From contig JALGPY010000003.1 of assembly GCA_023055425.1 (NCBI GenBank), forward strand, positions 56,529,891 to 56,593,890: DNA of 64,000 nt, given 5' to 3'. The position numbers and the translations under genes are program-made. Below are positions 44,500 through 55,219 of the stretch, in pieces. This DNA comes from Linanthus parryae (taxonomy: Eukaryota > Streptophyta > Magnoliopsida > Ericales > Polemoniaceae). A model generated the notes under the pieces. The model did not search any database, was not told the DNA's origin, and was given only the letters and a program-made list of their open reading frames with translations. The first letter of the stretch is position 1, and each line of letters starts with the position of its first letter.

Positions 44500-44631
44500 A
44501 TGTGGAAGACAATGGCTCTGTTTTTGGGGATTTTGGTAGTAATTCTCTTGTTTGTTGTTGTGTTCTTGGCTAGAGGTACAATTGGGGCATTTGACAAAAA
44601 TGTGGGAGGGCCATTTAAGAAGCTCATGTAG
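44500..44631 (+). CDS. Small single-pass membrane ORF near MULE left TIR
   Basis: A 43-codon ORF, MWKTMALFLGILVVILLFVV and on to FKKLM. Residues 5-23 form a strongly hydrophobic segment followed by Arg, so one membrane helix is predicted. It is transcribed towards the transposase remnant, the same convergent layout as the second gene of maize MuDR, but no sequence relationship to mudrB is seen. It resembles the hydrophobic tails of plant GRF-type zinc-finger proteins, whose N-terminal zinc finger would be missing here, so it may be the end of a captured gene. Short length leaves real doubt. Confidence 0.3.
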   Translation: MWKTMALFLGILVVILLFVVVFLARGTIGAFDKNVGGPFKKLM

Positions 44632-44789
44632 GATGTACTGGAAAATGAAGTTGGAGATGTGTTGACATTGTAATTTTGGTTGTAATGGTTTTCTAAGTAA
44701 TGAATTTTGTTGTTAATCAACTTTATTAGTGGTGTCGTTTTCTTTTGTAAACATAATGATACGTTTATGAAGTTGGAGATGCCGTTTTC

Positions 44790-45030
44790 AATATAAAGTC
44801 ACAGGTATTGCGAACACAACGATACGTTGCCTATATGATCCGATACTTATACCCAGCTCAAACTTATCAATATAAAGTCACCGGTTATACAAACACAACG
44901 ATACGTTGCCCATATGACCGATACTTATACTGTTTGGCTCAAACTTAAGAATATAAAGTCACCGGTCATACAAACACAACGATGTGTTGCTTGTACGACC
45001 GACACTCAAACCTTCTGGCTCTAAGTTAAC
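44790..45030. repeat. Three ~80-bp tandem repeats inside MULE
   Basis: Repeats start at about 44790, 44869 and 44950, each AATATAAAGTCAC, then ACACAACGAT and GTTGC, then CCGATACTTATAC-like sequence. They lie between the small ORF and the transposase 3' end. Confidence 0.85.
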
Positions 45031-45190
45031 AATGTCAAGTGGGATGATCAAATGGACCAAAGATACATCTTATAAAAATTCACAAACAACATCAAAGCAA
45101 TTGTGGAGGCTCAAAATGGATGAAATAGATATCCTAGCTCATTAAAGAGCAATAACTACAACTGTTTGAAAGACAGTTTGCCAACACAGA

Positions 45191-45350
45191 GCCATTAACT
45201 AGCTCATACAAGAGCCTCTCAAAAACATTTCAGGACTAGTCATTTTGCCAACAAAAAGGCATTAACTAGCTGATACAAGAGCATCTCAAAAACAGTTAAC
45301 TACTAGAGTAATTTTACCAAAAAAAGGCATTAACTAGATCATACAAGAAC
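45191..45350. repeat. Three ~68-bp tandem repeats inside MULE
   Basis: GCATTAACTAGCTnATACAAGAGC words begin at about 45191, 45259 and 45327, followed by CTCAAAAAC and AAAAAGGC links. A second, unrelated tandem set in the same non-coding part. Confidence 0.8.
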
Positions 45351-45477
45351 AATCCAAAACACTTCAAAATGAAGACAACAGTCTGTCATTTGGCAAGATC
45401 AAAAACAGATTGGGTAATCTGCTACAAAAACCTCCATCATCTGCTACCCTTCACTTATGAAAATCACATAATACCCT

Positions 45478-48400
45478 TCACAAAGTGGGATCAAAGTTCT
45501 TGGTTGTAGTCTGGTTACATCCTTTGCTCACAAAACCTCCATCATCTGCTATCATTGATGTTGAATTTGGTGGTGGCTGAGATAAATTTATGAAGGCATT
45601 TCCCCTGGTTGATAATGACATTGTTGATGTACTAGGTGGCACAACCTTACTAGTCACCTGGAGATAAAAGAAGAACAAAAATGAGTAACAATCACTTACA
45701 TATGCCTATATGTGATTAGGTTTAGTTAGTAACAAGCAACTAACTTTTCTTGATTTTGACCTCACACCAAGACATGGCTGAGAACTTGTTTGAGAGGGTC
45801 CATCACCAACATTCATAGCAGTGTGTTTCTTCTTTACCCATTTGCCATTCTACCAAGAAATTAACTTTAAATGATATTGAATGAAAGGTATAATTAATTA
45901 AGCATATTGTACTACAAACTAGCATACCCGATAAATCCAACCCCTGAGTGTCCTTAAGGAGACTGCCTTGCTATAAGGAGACAAAGTGAAGTCTCCGGGT
46001 TGTGACTAAGGACACAAAAAATGACAATTGATTAGTAGTTGTGCCGTGTCCTTATAGGATGCCTAATGTTTGCCAAAGTAGTCTAAATCAATACATGGGC
46101 ATCAAATCCAGCTACAATTGGATGAGAACCTTGGCTCTCAAATTGGGGAGGAGTCCCGTGTATTCTAGTATTGAAAGTCAGTTAACAACTAATGTGACCT
46201 AAGTAATATAATCAAAATAATGAAAAAAACCCAGGTTATAACTATGTAATACCTGAGTTGATTTTTCATTTGACTTTGACTTTGATCTACCACTTTCAAT
46301 TGTGCTAGGTGGTTGTTTGCAACTCCTTTTGTTATGGCCAAATTGCTTGCACTTGGAGCACACAGTTGTTTCTCTTGACTGGTTGTACATCAAGCTGACT
46401 TGGGTCAATTTCTTCATCAATAGGAATGTCTTCAAGTGGCCTCTTTGTTCTCTTTTTCTTGTTCCTCCCTGGTTGTTTGTGGAATGTAGGGGGGCTGTAA
46501 TGGAGGTCTTCCAGAGTTTGTCCACATCTCTCTACCATTAATACGGTGTATCATCCCTGCATACTGTCTCATGTAGGTTTCAATGTGATGACAGTTTTCA
46601 ACATAGTCATGAGGATTCTCTGAATTGCTATGGATTGCGGCAATAGCATGTTCACAAGGGATTCCTGTAAAATCCCACTTTCTACAAGTACAGGTGTGCT
46701 CTAGTAAGTTCACAAAAAATAAGTCAATGACATTGCACCTTACTTGGAATACTCCTGTACCAGAAATATTAGCCTCACACATGTAACTTTGCTCTCTAAT
46801 TTCCTCAAGTCTCTTGTGTATGTTTGGGCACAACCTCCCTTTCCATTTCCTACCAAGTTCTCTCCTTCCATGAATCCTCTTCATCATGAAACACCTTATA
46901 TATTCAATACAGGTAAGCACAGGTTGTTCTCTTGCTTCCAACAAATTCTTATTGAAGCACTCACACATGTTGTTGCTCATTATGTCACACTTTGAATGAG
47001 TTTGAAAGTGGGATCTTGACCATTCTGTGGGGTTCTTATCTTTGCAGTCCCACTTGTAAGCCTCTAATGACATCCCTTTCAATGCCTCCATATGCATTTT
47101 CCATTCATCAACAGTACTTGCCTGGGCTGCATCCCTTAACTTGTCTTTCTGTGACTTCCCCCTATGTGCCTTTCTGAAGTTGTCATACAAGTGTTGGACA
47201 CAAAATCTATGTTTTGCACCTGGTACTAGTGAGGATTCCTTAGACCCTGTGTAACATAAAAAAAATCAAACATAAGCATGTAATCTAAAATAAAGTAACA
47301 TGAGAAGGTATGAAGAACACATTTTCACCTTCTGCTTGTCAGAAATAAATGTCCAAGAAGCATCATTATCTATGTCCAGATCCTCCTTTATAAGGGACAA
47401 GAACCACTTCCATGAGTGTGTACACTCTGACTCTACAATAGCAAATGCAATGGGGTACTGGAAGTTATTGGCATCAACTCCAACACATGTCATCAATTGC
47501 ATGCTAGTACCTCCTTTCATGTGGCAAGCATCAAGGCCAAGTACTTTTCTACACCCACTTTTGAAACCTCTTTTCAATGCACCAAAACACACATACACTC
47601 TCATAAACTTCCTCAAGTGCCTGTTAGTAATTGCTTCACTCAAGAAACTACATCTTGTATCCTTGTCAATTCTCATAAGCTCAGTGCAGTAGTCATAGAG
47701 ACATCCATATTGCTCCACCACAGTTCCTTCATACAATATTTCAGCTATCTTCTTAGCTCTGTAAAGCTTGTCCTTACTAACAAACACCTTCAGATCTTTC
47801 TTCACTTGATTCTGGAAAGCAGTAAGAGGCCACTGTGGATTCAACCTAACACTATCCACATACTTACTTGCCAGATATTGTGATGTTATGTACTTGCATT
47901 TGTAGATCCTTGGGCATGTGTGGACATCATTGTACCTCCTCACTTGGAAAGTGTCGACTTGCTACTGTTTTCTTGCATATAAGAACCAGTCACATCCAGC
48001 CTCTTTATTACATACAACTCTCACCTGTAGATTTGTGTTTTTGCAGAACTTAACACCTCTTCTTTGCTGGATTGAGTCCTCCTTCACTGCCTGTCTAAAC
48101 TCTTGTACATTGGATAAGAGTAAGAACTTTTGGAATACCACATTTTCCATGTCAGTAGCTCCATTGAACTCAGGGTAAACTTGTCCATCATCCTCAGAGC
48201 CATCTCTGCTTATAATGTCATCCTCAAGTTCATTCTCATCATCTTGCATTTGATCAGTAGAAGTGTTCACTTCAAAACCTCCCCCCACAGTTCTAGCAAT
48301 GTTTATACCATCCTCAACTTCCATATTCACATACCCATGATATAGTACATCATCATCAATTGATTCATCTTCCATTTGATAGTCTTCATCCTGGAAATCT

Positions 48401-49214
48401 GAATGAGAAGAGTCACTGTGCCACTCAAATTCTTCATCCCCACCTCCTTCATTCTTCTCACCCTCTTCTAATTATGTCCTAACTACAACTCTCTCTTCAA
48501 TACTAGAGTTGACATCATCAACAACTTTCTCTTTTCTTTTGTCTTTCCCATTACCATTTCTCAATATTTTACCAGTAACCTGTCCTTGTACACCATCTTC
48601 AACACCCCTGGCATCTTCTTCAATCAGTCTTGTCCCTTTCCTCACAACAACACTTTCTTCAAGACCACAGTGCTCCTTGTCAATAGCTATACCTTTTACT
48701 TTCTCTCTCATTCTTCTCAGTCTATTGACAACCACACCTAAGTCTTTTTCTATTACATCTTCATTTACTTTTGTCCCTCCTACTTTAGACTTTGAACCAC
48801 CCACATTTACTTATTTTCCTTCTACTGCTTTACACTTTGAACCACCCACATTAACTTCTGCATCTACAGGTTCCATGTCAAATGTGATGTCTATGTGGTC
48901 AAAGTACAATTCTATAACTCTGTCCTCCTTCCTACTTGGCAGCAACTTCAACATATCAACCACCTCTTTGTCAGAACTCAATATCTTCAAACCATCCACC
49001 AATGGCCTATTGGGAGGCTTATAGAACATTACCAGTAAACCATTGTGTCCTAGGGCCCTGGTTACAGCATTCATGTCAAATATTCCCAATGTTTCACTAT
49101 CAACCTTATCAATGTAATCAACTCTTCCACCAACATGTTGAACACATGGGGTGTGTTGTACAGTCCCTCCATGATATATCTTGAATGATAACCAGTCTTC
49201 CATATGGCCTTCAC
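45478..49214 (-). pseudogene. MuDR-type transposase (MURA-like), multi-exon, broken
   Basis: N terminus at ATG 49203 (MEDWLSFKIYHGGTV) with the MuDR N-terminal region. Then an acidic linker, CDWFLYARK (MuDR DBD region), IYKCKYITSQYLASKYVD, and the MULE transposase domain: VLGLDACHMKGG (catalytic Asp), DANNFQYPIAFAIVESE, SWTFISDKQK. Next come AKHRFCVQHLYDNFRKAH, a SWIM zinc finger (CTCRKWDFTGIPCEHAI) and a CCHC knuckle (CSKCKQFGHNKRSC). Likely introns: 47328-47247, about 46255-45853 and about 45744-45658. The final exon ends at 45478. In-frame stops lie at 48811-48813, 48472-48474 and 47962-47964. Frameshifts lie near 46495 (C6 run) and about 46400. Intact, it would bind the TIRs and cut the element out. 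Confidence 0.85.
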
Positions 49215-49865
49215 CTGAAAAAAAACAAACCAAGCAAAAGGCCAGGTCAAAACAATTTTTAAGCAATTGGTAAGATATCAACTGCTAGTAGTTTATGCAT
49301 AAATCGTAACCTAATATATTAGTATTTCATAAACCTAGACAACTATTTAGAAAAATCCACATTGCATAAACAACTACCTCTAATCATAAACAAGTTTTAA
49401 TAAACAACATAAAAAATTGTGAATCAACTTTTTTGCAAACAAACAAAATTATACTGGTACTTGTCAGTGCCTTTATTGTTTGAAAACAAGAAGAAGACAA
49501 TGTAATCACAAAGGCACTATGACTACTCAAAGAAGAAGACATTATCTGCAACTTCAAATATTCAAATCAATGCCTCAAATCAGACACACATAACTGTGCG
49601 AAGTAAAAGTAGAAAAGTATAAAGTGCAAACATACCTCCATCAGGCCAGATTCGTTCTTTACGACCTCAAATGTGAGCCATCAAACCCTTGTACAAATTC
49701 TAAATCTCGAGTTCTAATGATGTAGTGGTTTTTACGTGAAGAGATCGGTGAACCCAACTGAGGATTTCATAATCTCAAATTGGAAACCCTAATCCCTCTT
49801 CTCTAACAACGGCTGCGGCCGATTTGGTTGTCAACTTCAGCTTTTATGGCTTCTAAACCCTACTA

Positions 49866-50060
49866 GACACTAATGCCCCTCGTAAACAGCACGTGAGAAG
49901 CACATGTCTCTTTTCCATCCAACTTGGCTAACGTCCGTCTCCGTCGGGTATTGTTCATAACGATTTTTAAAGTATGGGTACTGGTGGTGCACGGTTTTAA
50001 AAGCGGGGTATTAAATCCACGGTTTGTCCAAAGTTTGGGTACCAGTGGTGCAATTTTTCC
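49866..50060 (-). repeat. MULE right terminal inverted repeat
   Basis: About 195 bp, inverse of 44138-44327. The transposase gene is read away from this TIR, which therefore probably carried its promoter. Confidence 0.9.
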
Positions 50061-50069
50061 TTTTTTGTT

Positions 50070-50390
50070 TGGTCACGTACATGGGTTGGCAGTGGTATTA
50101 CTTGGTGAAGTGGAGTATTGATGTGGCAGACTTGTAGTGAGCCATGATCATTGCATGGGCAACAGTTTGTTTTCAACTTGGAAACAAACTTGGGACAAAG
50201 TTTTGCACAGTTTTGTTTTTTGAACTCTTTATTTTTTTAGGAAACAAATATTGAGACGATTGTTTTCTTTGCTTTGGGTCCAAGTTCTTACTAGTATAAA
50301 TAGGTGATAGGGTAGTAACTTTGTAAGTAGTTCTTGCAATTGTTTTTGTCGTCTCATCAATAAATTGGGTTTGGTTTGGCTGTGGATTTG
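50070..50390. other. Short flank between MULE and gypsy element
   Basis: About 320 bp of T-rich sequence without a supported gene. The last five bases, ATTTG, are the probable left target duplication of the next element. Joined across that element this DNA continues at 57538. Confidence 0.5.
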
Positions 50391-51785
50391 TGTTCGACGA
50401 AAAATAATCCCAAGTATAGGATATCGATACAAGTAGTAATTCGGTAAGACCGGAGTCGAATCCACAAGGAGAGGAGGGTTAGATAATGACTTACTATACT
50501 AGCGATAGAAAGTGACTAAGCTACTAACTAGAGCAATTAAAGGAAATTTATCAATGGCTGTAAAGCTTGTCAAGCTATCAAATCCACCAAAATCAATTGA
50601 TGGATCAAGTTGAGGTTTAAGTTTAAGCACAAAGTAAACGACTACTAAAGCTACGATTCAAGAAACTAAGTGAAATGACAAGTAGAGAGGGGCTAGGGAT
50701 CATCGGTTTCTCTAGTGACCAATCCTCCTATTACATTCAAGCCCGGTTCTCACATTGCATGTGTCAATCCACAAGACAAGTATCTCAAGAAGTGATTGCT
50801 CATGCAATCAAACTCGCGACAAGAGAAGTGTGTAAATCCAACACGCTAATCAAGCACTAAAGAGGCTATTCAAATCAGATTCCTCAAATTTCAAGTGTTT
50901 CAAGCATCAACCATATGTAAACACATGTAGGTGTTTCCACATGAAAGATCAAGCAACAAATGAGATTTGCAAATTCTCACTCAAATCACCTAACTAGAAC
51001 TCGATTTCTCAAAGTTAAGATTGACGAGTTCCTCTCACTCAAGTGCAACTTCAAATCAAACAAGTCGAGAGTATTCGCACATCTACCTATTCAATGCATC
51101 AAACACTTCAACTAGAGAAATCCAACCATTGCATTAATCATTCAAGTGAATCGAATTCAACTCATTCATCCTTGAAGTTCAACTTGAATCAATAGGAAGA
51201 TTGAGGCACTAGATAGTCCCAAATCACCCAATCAATTGAATTAGCAAGACATAATAGAGAATTCAAGAGAGATTGAGAGAAATTTAACTTTCAATAATCA
51301 AAAATTGAATTCACACTTTAGAACCTTGCATTTTGGCCCCGATTCCGTTAGTTTCTTCTCGAACAACCCCTTGGATGCAACTTTGTCCTTGTAATGTGGC
51401 CTCTTGGCTTCTAAATCTTCATTTTTGGCCTATTTCTTTACATATCTTCTCATAAAGGCCCTTGAATCTTCACTTTAACTTGCAATTTAGTTGCTTTGTC
51501 TTCAACTTTAGCCTCTTTATCACTTGACTTCTTCAAATTAAGTCCCTTTAACTCCTTCTTCATATTCCTTGGCCCTCCTAAGCTCACTTGAAACGCCTCT
51601 TAAGTCTTGTGGAATATTTCTTTGAGTATCAAAGCTCAATTTCCTATAAAATAAAGAAATTCCACACAAACTAAAAGAAACAAGCATAAGTCTAGAACTA
51701 GGGTTATAATACACAAGTTACACATAAAAGTAAGTTATCAAGAGTTCAATAACATACTAAAATGTGCAATTTACGATCCTTAACA
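50391..51785 (-). mobile_element. 3' LTR of the gypsy element, internally deleted
   Basis: 1395 bp, matching both ends of the 2318-bp 5' LTR but lacking about 920 bp (equivalent to roughly 56153-57066). The join at about 51316-51319 lies at a CACTTTA-like microhomology. The deleted part includes the TATA box and most of U3. Confidence 0.9.
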
Positions 51786-51799
51786 CACACCCCAACTAG

Positions 51800-53421
51800 C
51801 CTTTTGCTCGTCCTCGAGCAAAGAGAGCGATACAAGAAGTGAACTAGTAAAGAACCAATCATGAGAGACACACACTCAACTAAACAAGGCTTGACTCAAT
51901 TCAAAGCTAGACTCATATATTTACAAAAACACACACACACATTATCTATCCTAACTTAGGACCCAAAGAAAATAAAATCCTAAAAATTACTAGCTAATTT
52001 TAATTTTTTTTGGTGGGGGAAAAAGAAGAATGCATAAATGTCTCCTCAAATAAATTCTCAAAGTCCAAAAAGATTGAGAAAGAAGCATGTGGATGTCTAA
52101 GAATATACTCATACAAATGTGGGCGGTGTTTGGTAGAAGTTGACCCATGCGAACCACAAAACTTGTTAATTAAGTCCAATTTGCGAGAAAGTATGCCTTC
52201 AAAAATAAGGATCCCATGAAACTAGACATTCCCATACTTAGTCAAAAGCACCCATGTAGGATGGACCTCCAAAACTTTGAACAAAAACGAGTTTTAGAAT
52301 GGGGGATGTGGTTGTGGGTTTGTATGATCCTTTTGTGGATTTTCGGGAGGTGGTGCAATACATCATAATTTCATTTTTTTCCGAGATTTATAGCATTAAC
52401 ATTTTTTTTTCACCTCCAATCCAAGGCTCTCCAAGACCCACAACAAAAGAGAGGAATATACAAGCGAGTGGGGTGTCATTGGTAACCACCACTCCAATGG
52501 GCTACAAGTTTCCACTGCAAAAACGATTAGAATTAAATCCGCTTTGTAGAGTTTAAATAACTTTAGAAATGCACCATTTATCAAAAGTATTAATACGTCA
52601 AACTTTATGTGATCAACTTAGCTTGAAGGACTTAAACATGAAACGTAAATTTAGTGTGTTGCTTTGTGAGAACGCATGAGATCGTGGAATGTGAGATATT
52701 GGTGTAGATGTATTGAGTATAAGCAAATAATTTCTTATTAAAATAAAAATAAAAAGAACATGGACTAAGAGATTTCATTATTTGAAAACATCTAGCTTCC
52801 TAAAATTCCCCCTTTTCACTTTCCTCACTTTTGTTTTTCAAAATAAGTGACTCGACTATAACTTCCTAAGACTCAATAAAGCTATCAAATAAGAAAATAA
52901 AATCTAGACTCAAGATGAAAGGTGAAAATAAATAAAACTACCAAAGAAAGAAGAAACAAAATCTATGGTTTGACACGGGAAAAGAGTGATGCTTCTCATG
53001 AAAGGTTCACACACATTTTTTTTTCAAAATTTTTAATTTTTTAAATTTTTATGATTTTTTCAAATTTTTCATTTTTTTGTATTTTTCATGTAAATTACTA
53101 ATGAAGAAAAATCATGCTAGTAACCATTTAAGCAAGAAATAAAATCTACTCCATCCCCCAAATAAAATATCACATTGTCCTCTATGTGTGAGAACAATGG
53201 TGTATCAACAACTTCACATAAGAGACAAGGGATAGAGGAACCTCATTTTCGCTTTCTTGGCCACCAAGCACGAGTCCCCCTCCAAAAGCAACCTACAAAA
53301 TGGTAATAGAAAGAGAAAAATGCAAGATATGGAGATAAACTAATTTATTTATTTATAACTAGGGAGTTGGAAAAAATAAATGATGCTATCCAACCCCCAA
53401 TCTTGGAAATTTATTTCCATG
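51800..53421 (-). other. Non-coding 3' internal region of the gypsy element
   Basis: About 1.6 kb with AT-rich runs (ATTTTTT tracts near 53020-53095) and only short chance frames. No coding domain is recognised. It precedes the PPT and 3' LTR in element orientation. Confidence 0.5.
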
Positions 53422-55101
53422 TCATGCCCCTACTTCATTCTTAGAAAAGTGCTTCTCCCTTAAAAAGTTTGATTCATCAATTAGAATAGAAAGGAGAAGT
53501 AGGGGCAAGACACAAAAGATGAATAAGAGATGCAGGCAAAATCTAACAATGAAGTTAGAACAAGTTGTTATATCATGCATCAACTTAAGAAAAGGGTTTG
53601 AAATCCTCAAATGAATTGAATCATAGAATGGCTCTTCATAAGTTTCCAAATTTTCAATAGAAACCACAACTTGAGAGATAGGGGAAACTTGTGAATTCTC
53701 AATCTCATCAATTTCATACATATCACATGGATTTAGGGATGTGGCCTCTCAAGAAAGAGGTAAAATCATTTGGGAGCATGAAACCACATCCATACCCTTA
53801 GGATCATGATTGGATCATTGACTTGGTCAATTTGAGCCAATAGTCTCTCCTCTTCATCAAAGTTAATTGCATCTTCCATGAGAAGAGATGAGTAGGAAGC
53901 TTTACTACCATACAAAAATTCTATTTCCTCCCAAGTAAGCTCATCTAATTCTTTAGAAGATGTAGTAAAAGAGTCTATATGAATCGGAGTATCAACACAT
54001 GACCCCCCCCCCCCCCAACTTACTTGAAGGTTCTTCCACAATTTCTAGTGGAGGGGGTTCTCCTAGAGTATCCTCTAAGTCATCACAAAATAATTAATGC
54101 TCATGATCAATATAACTTTGGAGTATTAGGCTCTTCTTGAGCACAAGACAAGACAACATTTCCTCCATGAATGGTAGCATCAAATTTGACTTCTAACTCA
54201 TTACATGAGTGGTTTCCATTTTGTGAATCCTCCTCACATGTGTCACTATGTGAGTCATCCAAAATGGCTTCACTCATGTCATGGGTTGAGGAGTCACCAT
54301 CAAAAATATCAATCTCACTACCAATAATACTATCACATGCTTCTTTAGAATGTGAAAATGAGAAATGAATACAATCACCTATCCTAGTAGCAACAACTCC
54401 ATCATCAAACACATCATCAAAAAATTGGTCATGAATAGGCTCGTGATGTGTGTGAATGGGAACTAGAGACTTTTGTGATGGTGAGTCTTGTGAAAAGTGA
54501 GAACTATATGCAAGAGACTCATTATCATGCGATTGTGAATATGAGGATTCCACTCTATCAATCAAGTGACAAAACGATCCTTCTACTTATCTAAATGATC
54601 CTTCAAGTTCACTTTGTGATTCTCTTAGTTCTCTTATTGAATCTCTTAGTTCTTTTGCGTCTTCGAGATATTTTTGAAGTGTATCCTCAAGAGAATCACT
54701 TATAGGCCTATTTTTAGTTCCTCATTCACACATGATTCCCTCTCAAAATGATTCACTCCTCTTGATTCACAATTCATGTCATTATATCCATAAGTGCAAG
54801 AATCATAAGAGTTTGAAAACATATAAGTGTGTGAGGGTGGTGATTGTGCACAAGAAGCATGAGACGTGTAACCATGTGCTCTACTATCATGCCAAGAGTT
54901 ATCATCCATAGGAAAACAATTATCATTATAAGTATGCTCATGAATTAAATTCATTGAATCCCAAGAATGAATGTCATAACTAGTAAATGCATAGTAGTAA
55001 GGATGTGAAGGAACGTTAGGCCTTTCACCAAATCCAAAATTTTCATGAGACATATTTTCAAGCAAGTATATGAGAAGTACTTGATGAGAGGTATGCCTCA
55101 C
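53422..55101 (-). pseudogene. Unclassified ORF of non-autonomous gypsy element, frameshifted
   Basis: Open segments in minus-strand order: 55101-54700 (SHPYYYAFTSYDIHSWDS, rich in Tyr, Ser, His and Asn), 54565-54107 (SQDSPSQKSLVPIHTHHEP, acidic and Ser-rich), 54041-53766 (ELTWEEIEFLYGSKASYSS, then FDEEERLLAQIDQ) and 53721-53422. They lie in three frames, consistent with one ORF of about 500 codons broken near 54600, 54060 and 53750. A C15 run at 54003-54017 is one likely slippage site. It starts soon after the PBS, the usual gag position, yet shows no Retrotrans_gag or zinc-knuckle motif. Function is unknown. Confidence 0.5.
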
Positions 55102-55195
55102 ACTTAATCAACCACAAACAACTAGAGAAAATGTCGAAGAACAAACTACTAACTAACTAATAAAGTAAAGCAAATCAAATCTAAAGCCTAGCCTC

Positions 55196-55213
55196 TCCCC
55201 GGCAACGGCGCCA
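55196..55213 (-). other. Primer binding site, perfect tRNA-Asp match
   Basis: On the minus strand TGGCGCCGTTGCCGGGGA, the exact complement of the 3' end of plant tRNA-Asp, next to the LTR end at 55220. Confidence 0.9.
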
Positions 55214-55219
55214 AAAACT

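Larger units (their letters stand above)
44138..50060 (-). mobile_element. Mutator-like (MuDR/MULE) DNA transposon, complete ends
   Basis: A 5923-bp element bounded by long terminal inverted repeats (44138-44327 and 49866-50060) whose outer ends read GGCAAAATTGCACCACTGG and, inverted, GGAAAAATTGCACCACTGG. Both sides are flanked by the perfect 9-bp duplication TTTTTTGTT (44129-44137, 50061-50069). The 9-bp length and long TIRs are diagnostic of Mutator elements. It carries a transposase pseudogene on the minus strand and a small convergent plus-strand ORF. The element was complete when inserted but can no longer make its own transposase. Confidence 0.95.

Noticed and set aside
46302..48345. 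Plus-strand ORFs across the MULE
   Set aside because: They lie antisense to the transposase exons, which contain the catalytic, SWIM and CCHC motifs.
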